Source: Pseudocolwellia sp049933045 (GTDB taxonomy: Bacteria > Pseudomonadota > Gammaproteobacteria > Enterobacterales > Alteromonadaceae). From it: a DNA stretch of 64,000 bases. The notes below the pieces were generated by a model that was not told the DNA's origin, did no database searches, and was given only the letters and a program-made list of their open reading frames with translations. The translations under genes were made by a program, and so were the position numbers. Shown here piece after piece: positions 18,718-28,157 of the stretch. The DNA lies in contig NZ_CP187926.1 of NCBI RefSeq assembly GCF_049933045.1, positions 2,852,001 through 2,916,000 of the forward strand. The letters are read 5' to 3'. Positions within the stretch are counted from its first letter, which is position 1; each line of letters opens with the position of its first letter.

Positions 18718-19296
18718 CTAATTAATAAATGCATTAATAGCAATTTGACGACGTTTTGTATTTGAAGCACCACAATTCTTTCCAAACTCATCATTATCTG
18801 TAGCTCCATCAGAAGTGTCTTCACGTCCTTCCCAACTAATGACGACAGTAACGTTATTATTTGAATGACTGATACAACCTACAACTTCGTTTAAACCACC
18901 AACATTAGCATTAATATTTTTTGAATCAGCACCAATTAAGCTTTGCTCCCACTCATATAAGTCGTTGGTAATTAATTCACCTGCTGTGCATAAAGATGTA
19001 GATAGGTTGCATCTGTTACCTGGAGCATTTAATGGATTAATACCATAATTCCCATTATATCCATTAAGTACATTTGTCTCAACTTGCGCATCATTGCCTC
19101 GCATACGTTCAATAATATTCTGTGCAAGTGTAGAAGCCATTGAGCGTTGCATTGCATCAAAACTGCCCTTTTTAGCCGACGCTTGCATAGCAACAGCACC
19201 TAAGATACCTGTTGATAATATGAATAACGCAACAAGTACTTCTATTAAGGTAAAGCCTTTATTAGATTTTTGTTTAAATGACGATGAAAAACACAA
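18718..19296 (-). CDS. pilV: Type IV pilus minor pilin PilV
   Basis: PilV minor pilin. The processing site is KSNKG/FTLIEVLVALFILSTGILGAVAMQ, then KKGSFDAMQRSMASTLAQNIIERMRGN, the type IV pilus modification protein PilV pattern. No ATG lies before the processing site. Two in-frame TTG codons are available, at 19309-19311 and 19294-19296; I prefer the second because GAGG lies 9 nt before it, giving 192 residues. It is the first gene of the pilV-W-X-Y1-E run. The non-ATG start is the only unusual point. Confidence 0.85.
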   Translation of the reverse strand: MCFSSSFKQKSNKGFTLIEVLVALFILSTGILGAVAMQASAKKGSFDAMQRSMASTLAQNIIERMRGNDAQVETNVLNGYNGNYGINPLNAPGNRCNLSTSLCTAGELITNDLYEWEQSLIGADSKNINANVGGLNEVVGCISHSNNNVTVVISWEGREDTSDGATDNDEFGKNCGASNTKRRQIAINAFIN

Positions 19297-19311
19297 ATTA
19301 TTACGCCTCAA

Positions 19312-19654
19312 CGGTTAGAAGGTTCACATGATAAAGTTCTGAATAATCATCATGAATATTTAAGGAAGGTTTTGTTAGCGGCAACAAAGTAAGAAAGTAT
19401 TGTTTTATAGAGACCAATAACTTTAAAAGAAAATCATACGTGTTAAAAATCACTAAAGTGAACCGCATTAACTCATACCTTAATATCCATATCTCAGTAG
19501 TATTTCACTAAATGTTATGTTTTTACCACTTATAATTTACGTAATAAAAACTTAGACTTATAAAAAAACATTTTAGAAACAAAATATGTTAATTCAATTA
19601 ACAACATACTAACCAAATTAACAATTAGTTCTTTTTTTATACAGAAAGATAAGA
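19312..19654. other. Intergenic region before the pilV operon
   Basis: No gene is seen in these 343 bases. The part near 19312 must hold the pilV-operon promoter. Near the other end a small AT-rich hairpin (TGTTAAT/ATTAACA, 19587-19603) followed on the minus strand by TATTTTGTTTC may end the ispH transcript; it is weak. Confidence 0.4.
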
Positions 19655-20584
19655 TTAGCGCAATTCAATTGGAACTGCAAATACTGTATTTTCTTCTCGC
19701 CCAGGGTATTCTATAACTTCTTTACCACCATAGTTTTTAAGTGCTTCTATTACCTGATTAACAAGAATTTCAGGGGCAGATGCTCCAGCAGTTACTCCAA
19801 CATGGTTAATGTTATCCAACCACTCAGGTAAAATATCTTCAGCTGTATCTATTAAATAAGATGTAGTACCTATTTTTTCAGCAAGCTCTCTTAGGCGATT
19901 TGAATTAGAACTATTTTTAGCTCCAACCACTAAAAGTAACTCTACTTGATTTGCAATTGATCGCACTGCATCTTGACGATTTTGGGTTGCATAACAAATA
20001 TCATCCTTACGTGGACCTTCAATATTCGTATATTTTTTCTGTAAAGCATCAATCACATCGCTGGTATCATCTATTGATAATGTGGTTTGGCTACAAAAAT
20101 ACAGTTCATTAGGGTTTTTCACTGTTAATGTTTCAACATCATCAACAGATTCAACTAAATAAATTCCGCCAATGTCACTTTCGTATTGCCCCATTGTACC
20201 TTCAACTTCAGGATGTCCAGCATGACCAATAAGAATACATTCAACATTTTTACGGCTTGCTCGTGATACTTCCATATGTACTTTAGTCACTAACGGACAA
20301 GTAGCATCAAACACTTTCAAACCGCGGTCTTTTGCTTTATTACGAACAGCTTTAGAAACGCCATGCGCACTAAAAATCACAGTACTGTCATCAGGAATTT
20401 CATCTAACTCATCAACAAAAACAGCGCCGCGCTCTTTTAAACCATTAACAACAAACTTGTTATGTACAACTTCATGTCGAACATAGATAGGTGCATCAAA
20501 TAAATCTAGTGCGCGATCAACAATACTAATTGCTCGATCTACACCAGCACAAAAGCCTCTTGGGTTTGCTAATATAATTTCCAT
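19655..20584 (-). CDS. ispH: 4-hydroxy-3-methylbut-2-enyl diphosphate reductase
   Basis: IspH catalyses the last step of the MEP pathway, reducing HMBPP to IPP and DMAPP with an iron-sulphur cluster. The 309-residue protein keeps the three cluster cysteines at the E. coli positions: Cys12 (RGFCAG), Cys96 (ATCPLVTKVH) and Cys197 (ICYATQNRQ). FSAHGVS, HAGHPEVEGT and the SSNSNRL motif are also present. It is the last gene of the ileS-lspA-fkpB-ispH run, 21 nt after fkpB. Confidence 0.96.
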   Translation of the reverse strand: MEIILANPRGFCAGVDRAISIVDRALDLFDAPIYVRHEVVHNKFVVNGLKERGAVFVDELDEIPDDSTVIFSAHGVSKAVRNKAKDRGLKVFDATCPLVTKVHMEVSRASRKNVECILIGHAGHPEVEGTMGQYESDIGGIYLVESVDDVETLTVKNPNELYFCSQTTLSIDDTSDVIDALQKKYTNIEGPRKDDICYATQNRQDAVRSIANQVELLLVVGAKNSSNSNRLRELAEKIGTTSYLIDTAEDILPEWLDNINHVGVTAGASAPEILVNQVIEALKNYGGKEVIEYPGREENTVFAVPIELR

Positions 20585-20605
20585 GATATTCTCTATTACT
20601 CTGGT

Positions 20606-21037
20606 CTATTGAATTTCTACTACGTCGATAACAAAAGTTACTGCTTGCCCTGCTAAGGGGTGATTAAAGTCTACAGTAACTGAACTACCTGAAACGCCAG
20701 TGATCATACCTGGTAACTCACCACCTGGTTGAGTAAAGGTAATAATGTTACCGACTTTAGCGGGTGTTTCACTATCAAACTTAGTGGCATCTACATAATG
20801 AATATTGTCTGGATTTTTATCACCAAATGCATCGATAGATTGAAGCGTAAACTCTTTAGATTCACCTTCTTTTAAACCAAGAAGATTGGCTTCAAATGCT
20901 GGAGAGATACTTTGATCTCCCATAATGATTTTTGCTGGTTTATTATTTACTTTCGTACTGTCAGCAGCTGAACCATCAGCAAGTTTCATTGTTATATGAA
21001 CAATGATATTAGAGTTTTCTTTAATAATTTTAGTCAT
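20606..21037 (-). CDS. fkpB: FKBP-type peptidyl-prolyl isomerase (SlpA type)
   Basis: A 143-residue cytoplasmic SlyD/SlpA-class FKBP. It has the FKBP half-domains around an IF (chaperone) insert: SNIIVHITMKLADGSAADST, then FEANLLGLKEGESKEFTLQSIDAFGDKNPDNI and PGMITGVSGSSVTVDFNHPLAGQAVTF. The His-rich metal tail of SlyD is missing, which fits FkpB/SlpA. The location between lspA and ispH is the conserved E. coli arrangement. Confidence 0.93.
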   Translation of the reverse strand: MTKIIKENSNIIVHITMKLADGSAADSTKVNNKPAKIIMGDQSISPAFEANLLGLKEGESKEFTLQSIDAFGDKNPDNIHYVDATKFDSETPAKVGNIITFTQPGGELPGMITGVSGSSVTVDFNHPLAGQAVTFVIDVVEIQ

Positions 21038-21048
21038 GACTTGTCTGC

Positions 21049-21555
21049 CTACTTTTTATTTTTTTCGTTGTCTTTATTATTGTTTTTGAATGAATCAAAA
21101 ATCATGAGCGCTGCACCGATGAAGATCATTGAGTCTGCAACATTAAAAACAGGCCAGTGATTATCACCAATATAGAAATCTAAAAAGTCGATAACATATC
21201 CAAATAAAGCTCTATCAATTAAATTGCCTAAAGCACCACTTAGCAACAAGGCAAAAGCAATACTTAATAATTTTTGGTTTTTAGGTGTTTTAGCTAACCA
21301 AACAATAAAAACGATACTAGCGATAGCGGCAACACCGGTGAAGAACCACCTTTGCCAGCCGCCTTCATCAGCTAAAAAGCTGAAAGCTGCACCAAGATTA
21401 TGTACATAAGTAATACTAAAAAAAGAAAATACCTTGATTGACTCATAGAGTTCCATTGAACCAACAACTTGATGTTTAGTTACTTGATCTACAATCAAAC
21501 ATAACAAAGTTAACCACAACCAACTTAACCCTGTATTCATTGCATTTTTTATCAT
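21049..21555 (-). CDS. lspA: Lipoprotein signal peptidase (signal peptidase II)
   Basis: LspA is an inner-membrane aspartyl protease that cuts signal peptides from diacylglyceryl-modified prolipoproteins. The 168-residue protein has four membrane segments and the family boxes DQVTK, VHNLGAAFSFL, GNLIDRALFGYVIDFLDFY and VFNVADS; the conserved aspartates are D114, D123 and D141. The C-terminus is a Lys/Asn-rich cytoplasmic tail. It lies between ileS and fkpB; targets encoded in this window include BamD and the thioredoxin-like lipoprotein at 33.6 kb. Confidence 0.95.
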   Translation of the reverse strand: MIKNAMNTGLSWLWLTLLCLIVDQVTKHQVVGSMELYESIKVFSFFSITYVHNLGAAFSFLADEGGWQRWFFTGVAAIASIVFIVWLAKTPKNQKLLSIAFALLLSGALGNLIDRALFGYVIDFLDFYIGDNHWPVFNVADSMIFIGAALMIFDSFKNNNKDNEKNKK

Positions 21556-21605
21556 TAAAAACTAAAACCTTTTTAAAGAACGAAATTAACGCCTAAATAT
21601 AAAAC

Positions 21606-21634
21606 AAGCGTACATTAATTAATAATATACGCTT
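21606..21634 (-). terminator. Hairpin between ileS and lspA
   Basis: The arms AAGCGTA (21606-21612) and TACGCTT (21628-21634) can pair. On the minus strand they are followed by GTTTTATATTT. This may be an attenuator or a processing site inside the ileS-lspA run; the stem is only 7 bp. Confidence 0.4.
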
Positions 21635-21682
21635 ATTTCTTTAATATATTTAGTCACTTAAGATGACGTTTATACTAACGAG

Positions 21683-24517
21683 CTATGCAAACTTACGCTC
21701 TTCACCTAAACCGTCTACGTTAGTTACACAACGTACACATAACTCAGGATGCGCTTCTATTTGACCAACATCGTCTGTAAAGTGCCAACAACGGTCACAC
21801 TTACTACCTGATGCTGGAGCAACTGATAACCATAAACCAGTAACATCAGTTTCAATCATACCTTCAGGTGCAGAAGTCACTAATTCAACTGTTGCTGATG
21901 AAGTAATTAAAACAAAGCGTAGCTCTTCTTCAAGTTGTTTAAGTTTGTCTACGATATTGGCTGTTGCATAAATAGTGACTGAAGCTTCCAATGCTTTACC
22001 CACTATTTTTTCTTTACGTGCCGCTTCTAGAGCTTTATTAACTTCAGTTTTAATTAATAAAATTTCAGCCCAAAATTCATCATCAAATGATGCATTTTCA
22101 GGTAATTTAGCTAAGCCATCAAACCAAACATCAGTGAATACAAATTCATCTCTCTCTTCACCAGCAGGAGTCGGCAATGCTTCCCAAAGTTCTTGAGCAG
22201 TAAACGATAATACAGGAGCCATCCAACGCGTTAGTGCTTCGGCGATTAAATACATAGCTGTTTGACATGAACGACGCGCAGCGCTGTCTTCTTTAGCTGT
22301 GTATTGTCTATCTTTAATCACATCTAAATAGAAACCACCTAACTCAGTTGTGCAGAAGTTCATTAGCTTATGTACCACAACATGAAATTCGTAATCGTTA
22401 TACGCTTTTTCTATGTCTTCTTGTAATTGTGCAGCTTGACCTACAACCCAGCGATCTAATGAAACCATATCTTCTAACGCAACTGAATGTTCTTTAGGAT
22501 TAAAACCATTCAAGTTAGCTAATAAGAAGCGAGAAGTGTTACGAATACGTCTATATGCATCAGCTTGGCGTTTAAATATTTCATCTGAAACAGTAATTTC
22601 TTGTGTGTAGTTAACTGAAGCTACCCACAATCTTAAAATATCTGCACCTAACTTATTTGTTATTTGAGATGGTGTGATCACATTGCCTAAAGATTTAGAC
22701 ATTTTGTGACCTTTAGCATCAACAGTAAAACCATGTGTTAACACTTGTTTATAAGGTGCTTTTCCGTTCATAGCTACTGATGACATCATCGATGACATGA
22801 ACCAACCACGATGTTGATCTGAACCTTCTAAGTATAAATCAGCTATACCGTCAAATTCTTCACGTGCTTCAATAACTGAAGCGTGAGTTGTTCCTGAATC
22901 GAACCATACATCAAGAGTGTCTGGTACTTTAACGAAATCATTCGCATCATCGCCAATCAATTCTTTTGCGTCTAAATCAAACCAAGCTTGAATACCTGAT
23001 TTTTCAACTCTTAAAGCAACTTCTTCAATAAGTTCAATACTACGAGGATGAAGTGCACCTGTATCTTTATGAATAAATAAAGCAATAGGCACGCCCCATG
23101 TACGTTGACGAGAGATACACCAATCAGGTCTGCCTTCAACCATTTTTTCAATACGGCTTTGACCCCAATCAGGGATCCATCTTGTTTTCTCAATTTCTTT
23201 CAGTGAATCTTGACGTAACCCTTTTTTGTCCATACTGATAAACCACTGTGGAGTCGCACGGAAAATAATAGGTGTTTTATGTCTCCAACAATGAGGATAC
23301 GAATGCTCCATTGCAAAGTGATGCAATAAAGCACCTTTTTCAGCTAATACTTCAAGTACTGAAGCGTTCGCTTTAAAGACATGTTGTCCAGCAAATAAAG
23401 GTGTATCTTCTAAATAAACACCGTTAGCTCCAACTGGGTTATATATTTCTAAATCGTATTGTTTACTTACGTTGAAATCGTCTACACCATGACCACCAGC
23501 TGTATGAACACAACCAGTACCTGAATCTGTTGTTACATGATCGCCACATACAATAGGCACAGTAAAATCATAAAACGGATGGTTAACATCAACTAAATCA
23601 AGATCGATACCTTTACATAAACCTAATGTGCTGAATTCTTCAATACCGTATCTTTTCATACATGATTCAACAAGATCAGTTGCAAAAATCAATCGTTGCT
23701 TACCCTGCTCTGTTTCACATTGAACAAGAGAGTATTCAACATCAGGATGAACCGAAATCGCGCGGTTAGCAGGTAAAGTCCAAGGAGTTGTTGTCCAAAT
23801 AACGATACTGATATCGCCTTCACCTTGATTGTCTCCAACTGAAAATTTATCAACTATTGCATTGTCTTTAACACTAAATGTAACATCGATAGCAGGTGAC
23901 TTTTTGTCTTGATATTCAACTTCAGCTTCCGCCAAAGCAGAACCACAATCAGTACACCAATGAACAGGTTTGAAGCCTTGATGTATATGACCATTTTCAG
24001 CAATTTTACCAAGCGATCTGATAATATTAGCTTCAGTATCAAAATCCATCGTTAGGTAAGGTTTATCCCAATCAGCAAAAACGCCTAAGCGTTTAAAGTC
24101 TTCTTTTTGACCATTAACTTGCTTGGTTGCATATTCGCGACATTTCTCTCTAAACTGAGCAGCAGTCACTTTATGTCCTGGTTTACCTATTTTCTTTTCA
24201 ACCATTAATTCAATTGGTAAGCCATGACAATCCCAACCTGGAACATAAGGAGAGTTGAAATCAGATAAGGTTTTAGATTTAACAATAATATCTTTAAGAA
24301 TTTTATTTACTGAGTGTCCTAAATGAATATCACCATTTGCATAAGGAGGTCCGTCATGCAGAATAAATGATTTTTTGCCTTTTTTAGCAGCACGAATTTT
24401 TCCGTATAAATCTTTTTCGGCCCACTCTTTTAGCATGTTAGGTTCGCGGTTTGCCATATTCCCTTTCATTGGAAACGAAGTATCTGGCAAATTTAGGGTA
24501 TGCTTATAATCACTCAT
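21683..24517 (-). CDS. ileS: Isoleucyl-tRNA synthetase
   Basis: This is a class I synthetase of 944 residues that charges tRNA-Ile and edits misactivated valine in its CP1 domain. Visible motifs: the HIGH box PPYANGDIHLGHS near residue 58, WDCHGLPIE, the editing region GTGCVHTAGGHGVDDF, the KMSKS box GHKMSKSLGNV near 600, and a C-terminal zinc finger CDRCWHF...CVRC. Length and the C-terminal zinc site match the eubacterial (E. coli-like, mupirocin-sensitive) type. It lies between ribF and lspA in the conserved order. Confidence 0.97.
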   Translation of the reverse strand: MSDYKHTLNLPDTSFPMKGNMANREPNMLKEWAEKDLYGKIRAAKKGKKSFILHDGPPYANGDIHLGHSVNKILKDIIVKSKTLSDFNSPYVPGWDCHGLPIELMVEKKIGKPGHKVTAAQFREKCREYATKQVNGQKEDFKRLGVFADWDKPYLTMDFDTEANIIRSLGKIAENGHIHQGFKPVHWCTDCGSALAEAEVEYQDKKSPAIDVTFSVKDNAIVDKFSVGDNQGEGDISIVIWTTTPWTLPANRAISVHPDVEYSLVQCETEQGKQRLIFATDLVESCMKRYGIEEFSTLGLCKGIDLDLVDVNHPFYDFTVPIVCGDHVTTDSGTGCVHTAGGHGVDDFNVSKQYDLEIYNPVGANGVYLEDTPLFAGQHVFKANASVLEVLAEKGALLHHFAMEHSYPHCWRHKTPIIFRATPQWFISMDKKGLRQDSLKEIEKTRWIPDWGQSRIEKMVEGRPDWCISRQRTWGVPIALFIHKDTGALHPRSIELIEEVALRVEKSGIQAWFDLDAKELIGDDANDFVKVPDTLDVWFDSGTTHASVIEAREEFDGIADLYLEGSDQHRGWFMSSMMSSVAMNGKAPYKQVLTHGFTVDAKGHKMSKSLGNVITPSQITNKLGADILRLWVASVNYTQEITVSDEIFKRQADAYRRIRNTSRFLLANLNGFNPKEHSVALEDMVSLDRWVVGQAAQLQEDIEKAYNDYEFHVVVHKLMNFCTTELGGFYLDVIKDRQYTAKEDSAARRSCQTAMYLIAEALTRWMAPVLSFTAQELWEALPTPAGEERDEFVFTDVWFDGLAKLPENASFDDEFWAEILLIKTEVNKALEAARKEKIVGKALEASVTIYATANIVDKLKQLEEELRFVLITSSATVELVTSAPEGMIETDVTGLWLSVAPASGSKCDRCWHFTDDVGQIEAHPELCVRCVTNVDGLGEERKFA

Positions 24518-24604
24518 TTAAATTTATATCCACTCGTATTTTAGTTAACCTTCACAATTCATTACTACGGTTAACTTTAAAAATTAATATATGTTGTGAC
24601 CGCT

Positions 24605-25537
24605 TTATACACTTAACACTTGAACAAATTGACGAGCTTGCTCGCTATCAATCACTATTTGTTCTGTTAAGGCAGAAAGAGAATCAAATTTCATTTCTTT
24701 TCTTAATTTCTTCAGCAATATCACTTCAATGGTTTGACCATAAAGATCAAAGTCAAAATCGAAAATATGTACTTCTAGCTGCTGTCGTATGCCAGCGACC
24801 GTTGGTCTAGAGCCAATATTAGCGACCCCAAAAAACAGCCCTTTACCTGTTTTAACTTTTACCGCGTACACACCATTAACAGGTGAAACACGTCTTTTTA
24901 ATTTAACATTCGCCGTTGGAAAGCCTAATTGACGGCCTCTTTTATCTCCATGAAAAACTCGGCCTATTATTGAATAAGGCCTACCAAGCATCATTTCGGC
25001 TTGCTCAAGATCATCATTTTCAAGAGCTTTGCGAATTTCTGTACTGCTGATCCTTTGATCCAGTATTTTATAACTTGCGGTATCTGAAACATTAAAGCCT
25101 GAAGCCTTACCTGCTTCAAGTAACATGTTGTAATTACCTTTACGACTTTTACCAAATCTAAAGTCGTCACCAACAATCAAACTTTTAATACCTAACTTAT
25201 TCACTAATAAGTCTTCGATAAAATTTTCAGCTGATTGTGTTGCAAATTTCTGATTGAAATTAACACAAATTAATCGTTCAACACCTAACGATGCCAACAA
25301 AGTATATTTATCTCTTAATCTACATAATCGAGCTGGGGCTGTTTCTGGAGAAAACAATTCTCGAGGTTGTGGCTCAAAAACCATAACAGCGGCTATAGAA
25401 TTAAGTTCTTTAGCTTGTTTAATTAACGCATTAATTACTTCTTTATGGCCTAGATGAACACCATCAAAGTTGCCTATAGTTAGTACACAGCCATTATGCT
25501 CTGGTTGTATATTATGGATACCGCGTATTAACTGCAT
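24605..25537 (-). CDS. ribF: Bifunctional riboflavin kinase / FAD synthetase
   Basis: RibF phosphorylates riboflavin to FMN and adenylates it to FAD. The 310-residue protein has the nucleotidyltransferase domain first (TIGNFDGVHLGHKEVI; VGDDFRFGKSRKGN; ISSTEIRKAL) and the kinase domain after about residue 185 (GRVFHGDKRGRQLGFPTANV; GVYAVKV). It starts the ribF-ileS-lspA-fkpB-ispH series, 87 nt upstream of ileS and downstream of murJ. Confidence 0.95.
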   Translation of the reverse strand: MQLIRGIHNIQPEHNGCVLTIGNFDGVHLGHKEVINALIKQAKELNSIAAVMVFEPQPRELFSPETAPARLCRLRDKYTLLASLGVERLICVNFNQKFATQSAENFIEDLLVNKLGIKSLIVGDDFRFGKSRKGNYNMLLEAGKASGFNVSDTASYKILDQRISSTEIRKALENDDLEQAEMMLGRPYSIIGRVFHGDKRGRQLGFPTANVKLKRRVSPVNGVYAVKVKTGKGLFFGVANIGSRPTVAGIRQQLEVHIFDFDFDLYGQTIEVILLKKLRKEMKFDSLSALTEQIVIDSEQARQFVQVLSV

Positions 25538-25723
25538 TTATTAAAAAAACCTTTTTTAACTAAACTTTCACTGAACTTCAATTATGTATTAAGAAAAACC
25601 GAGAAATTATATATTACTCAACCCTAAGAATCAGCATATGAACGCAATTTCATCACATTTATTTACGATTTAGTCATTTTAAGTCGCTACCAGAGTCTAT
25701 TTATCTTTTCTGATGAATAGCCC

Positions 25724-27292
25724 CTAGTTTAAAACTTTAATATCTTTCATTCGAATACCGAATAAAACAATTGATACAAAATAACTAATAACACCTAAGC
25801 CAATGCAAGTAATGAGTTGAATCAGTTGTTCGATCTTAGTCATATTTAACCATTCAATAAATGGAGGCGAAATAAAATAAACAACCGTACCCATAACTCC
25901 CGCAGCGATCATAATACGCGCCATAAACCATAATGCTTGTGAAGATAAGCTAAAAACATTTTGATTTTTTAATCCTCGATAAAGTAGAAAAGCATTTAAC
26001 GATGCCGACATAGTTGTTGCGATAGCTAAACCAACATAACCAAAGAATGGTGCCAACATCAAATTAAATACCATATTAGCGACCATAGCCTTAATACCGA
26101 TAATCACAGGTGTTTTAGTATCTTGTCGCGCGTAATAAGCAGGAGCCAAGATTTTAATAAACATGAAGCTAATCAAACCTGATAAATACGCAAAAAGTGC
26201 ATACGATACATTAAGTACCGTTTGTTCTGAGAATTCACCACGCATAAACAAAACCATAACAATAGGTTGAGCTAACACCATAAGCCCAGCTAAAGCAGGC
26301 CAACCAAATAGCGATACTATTTTAAGTCCCCACTCTACCGTAGCGCGAAACTCACCAGAACTTTGTTTAGCATGTAACTTTGATAAGCTGGGTAAAATAA
26401 CTGTGGCTATACCAATACCAAATAAGCCAAGAGGGAACTCTAAAAGTCTATCGGCATAATACAACCAACTAATAGACCCTGTAATCAATACACTAGCAAT
26501 AAGCGTATCTAACAATAAATTAATCTGTGTAACTGAAACCCCAAATAACGCAGGCACAATAAGCCTTCTAATTTTACTAACACCTTCAGACTTCCAAGCC
26601 CACTTAGGTTTAACTAAAGCACCTGCTTGCATTAAAAAAGGAATTTGAAACATAAACTGCACTATTCCGCCAATAAAAACACCAATCGCTAAGGCATAAG
26701 CAGGATTAGGCACGATAGGAGATAGGAATATTGCACAAGTAATAATACAAATATTAAGTAATACAGGGGTAAATGAAGAAACCGCAAATTTTCCTAACGT
26801 ATTTAAAATAGCTCCTGCTAATGCTGTAAAGCTAACAAAAAATAAATAAGGAAAAGTTATTTTTAGTAAAAACGAAGCCAGTTCAAATTGTTCAGCTTTT
26901 GGACCGTCATGTAACCAATCCCAAAACCAACCAAAACCAAATAAAATAACAAAGACTGGGGATGCAATAACACCTACAAGTGTAACTAGTGTCACTAGAA
27001 CACCTAATGTTCCTGAGACTTGAGCAATAAGTTGACGAGTTTCAGGACCTAGCTTATCGCCATCTTTAGCATGATACTCACTTAACACAGGTACAAAAGC
27101 TTGTGCAAAAGCCCCTTCTGCAAACAAACGTCTTAAAAAATTAGGGATCTTATTCGCAAAAAAGAAAACATCAGCGGCTACCCCTGCCCCCATAACATTA
27201 GCAATAACAACATCTCGTATTAATCCAAGCACTCGCGAAACAAGTGTCATAATACTTACAATCAATCCTGATTTAATGAGTTTCTTACTCAA
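25724..27292 (-). CDS. murJ: Lipid II flippase MurJ
   Basis: MurJ moves lipid II across the inner membrane for peptidoglycan synthesis. The 522-residue protein has about 14 membrane segments and the MVF family N-terminus SRVLGLIRDVVIANVMGAG, then FFFANKIPNFLRRLFAEGAFAQAFVPV with the essential arginines. The start codon is TTG (27290-27292), supported by GGGAAG 8-13 nt upstream. It is divergent from rpsT and upstream of ribF, as in many gammaproteobacteria. Confidence 0.95.
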   Translation of the reverse strand: MSKKLIKSGLIVSIMTLVSRVLGLIRDVVIANVMGAGVAADVFFFANKIPNFLRRLFAEGAFAQAFVPVLSEYHAKDGDKLGPETRQLIAQVSGTLGVLVTLVTLVGVIASPVFVILFGFGWFWDWLHDGPKAEQFELASFLLKITFPYLFFVSFTALAGAILNTLGKFAVSSFTPVLLNICIITCAIFLSPIVPNPAYALAIGVFIGGIVQFMFQIPFLMQAGALVKPKWAWKSEGVSKIRRLIVPALFGVSVTQINLLLDTLIASVLITGSISWLYYADRLLEFPLGLFGIGIATVILPSLSKLHAKQSSGEFRATVEWGLKIVSLFGWPALAGLMVLAQPIVMVLFMRGEFSEQTVLNVSYALFAYLSGLISFMFIKILAPAYYARQDTKTPVIIGIKAMVANMVFNLMLAPFFGYVGLAIATTMSASLNAFLLYRGLKNQNVFSLSSQALWFMARIMIAAGVMGTVVYFISPPFIEWLNMTKIEQLIQLITCIGLGVISYFVSIVLFGIRMKDIKVLN

Positions 27293-27481
27293 AATAGACT
27301 TCCCATACTGCTAATTTTTATCATTTAAATGAATCTATTATTATGCGTTTTTTTGATAAGGAGAAACAAGCGTTAAAGTTAACTTAAACACCTATTTTAT
27401 TTAGATTGTGATAAAATAAATATTCTACCTTTCCCTTTGGTTTTAAATTTCGTACTAAAATTAAAAATAAAGCGAAAGGGT

Positions 27482-27510
27482 TTGACAAACAGCTTAAAAA
27501 CAGGCATATT
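27482..27510 (+). promoter_or_regulatory. Candidate sigma70 promoter of rpsT
   Basis: TTGACA (27482-27487) and CATATT (27505-27510) are separated by 17 nt. The expected start point lies about 40 nt before the rpsT start codon. The -35 box is a perfect consensus; the -10 matches 4 of 6. Confidence 0.6.
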
Positions 27511-27557
27511 TCGTCGCCTTAAATCTAGGCAATATTTATTAATTTTAGGAGTTCACC

Positions 27558-27818
27558 TTGGCTAACTCAAAGTCTGCTAAGAAGCGCGCAGTACAATCTG
27601 AAAAGCGCCGTCAACACAATGCAAGCCGTCGTTCAATGATGCGCACATTACTTAAGAAAGTAATCGGTGCTATCGAAGCCGGTGACAAAGAAACAGCAAC
27701 TAAAGAATTTGCATCTGCAACACCGATCTTAGATCGTTATGCAAGCAAAGGTCTTATTCACAAAAATAAAGCTGCTCGTAGCAAAAGTCGTTTAAACGCT
27801 GCTATTAAAGCTCTTTAG
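27558..27818 (+). CDS. rpsT: 30S ribosomal protein S20
   Basis: S20 is an 86-residue basic primary-binding protein of the 30S subunit (ANSKSAKKRAVQSEKRRQHNASRRSMMRT). The start is TTG, with AGGAG 6 nt upstream. E. coli rpsT also begins with UUG, where the weak start is tied to autoregulation by S20, so similar control is likely here. A strong terminator follows. Confidence 0.97.
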   Translation: MANSKSAKKRAVQSEKRRQHNASRRSMMRTLLKKVIGAIEAGDKETATKEFASATPILDRYASKGLIHKNKAARSKSRLNAAIKAL

Positions 27819-27834
27819 TTTTGTATAAAGATTG

Positions 27835-27862
27835 AAAAACCGGCATTAGCCGGTTTTTTTTT
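27835..27862 (+). terminator. Rho-independent terminator of rpsT
   Basis: A 10-bp stem AAAAACCGGC/GCCGGTTTTT with ATTA loop is followed by more T residues, 16 nt after the rpsT stop. Confidence 0.9.
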
Positions 27863-28157
27863 ATCTAAAATTTATATCTCTTCTAGCAATAATGACACAA
27901 CTAAAACAAAGCTTTAGACCCAACCTCTTCTAACAATTCCGCTATTAATTTATCACCAATATAAATCATCCAAACAACCTAAAAGCAAAAGCGTTCTTAA
28001 ATATACATTGATGCTAATTACTTTATTTTTCTGATTTTTATTTAAGATTGAAAACAACAAAAAATGATAACGAGATGAGCTGAAATAAATATTAATTTAT
28101 CAATATTTGAAATATAACTAAAAATAAAATAACTTTACGATGTTTTTTTAAAAGGCA
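27863..28157. other. Intergenic spacer between rpsT and the IS30 element
   Basis: AT-rich sequence with no credible ORF or strong hairpin. Its right edge is the insertion point of the IS30-family element. Confidence 0.4.

Noticed and set aside
24451..24810. A 119-codon open frame spanning the ileS/ribF junction on the + strand
   Set aside because: It overlaps two confident genes antisense, and its composition is not protein-like.
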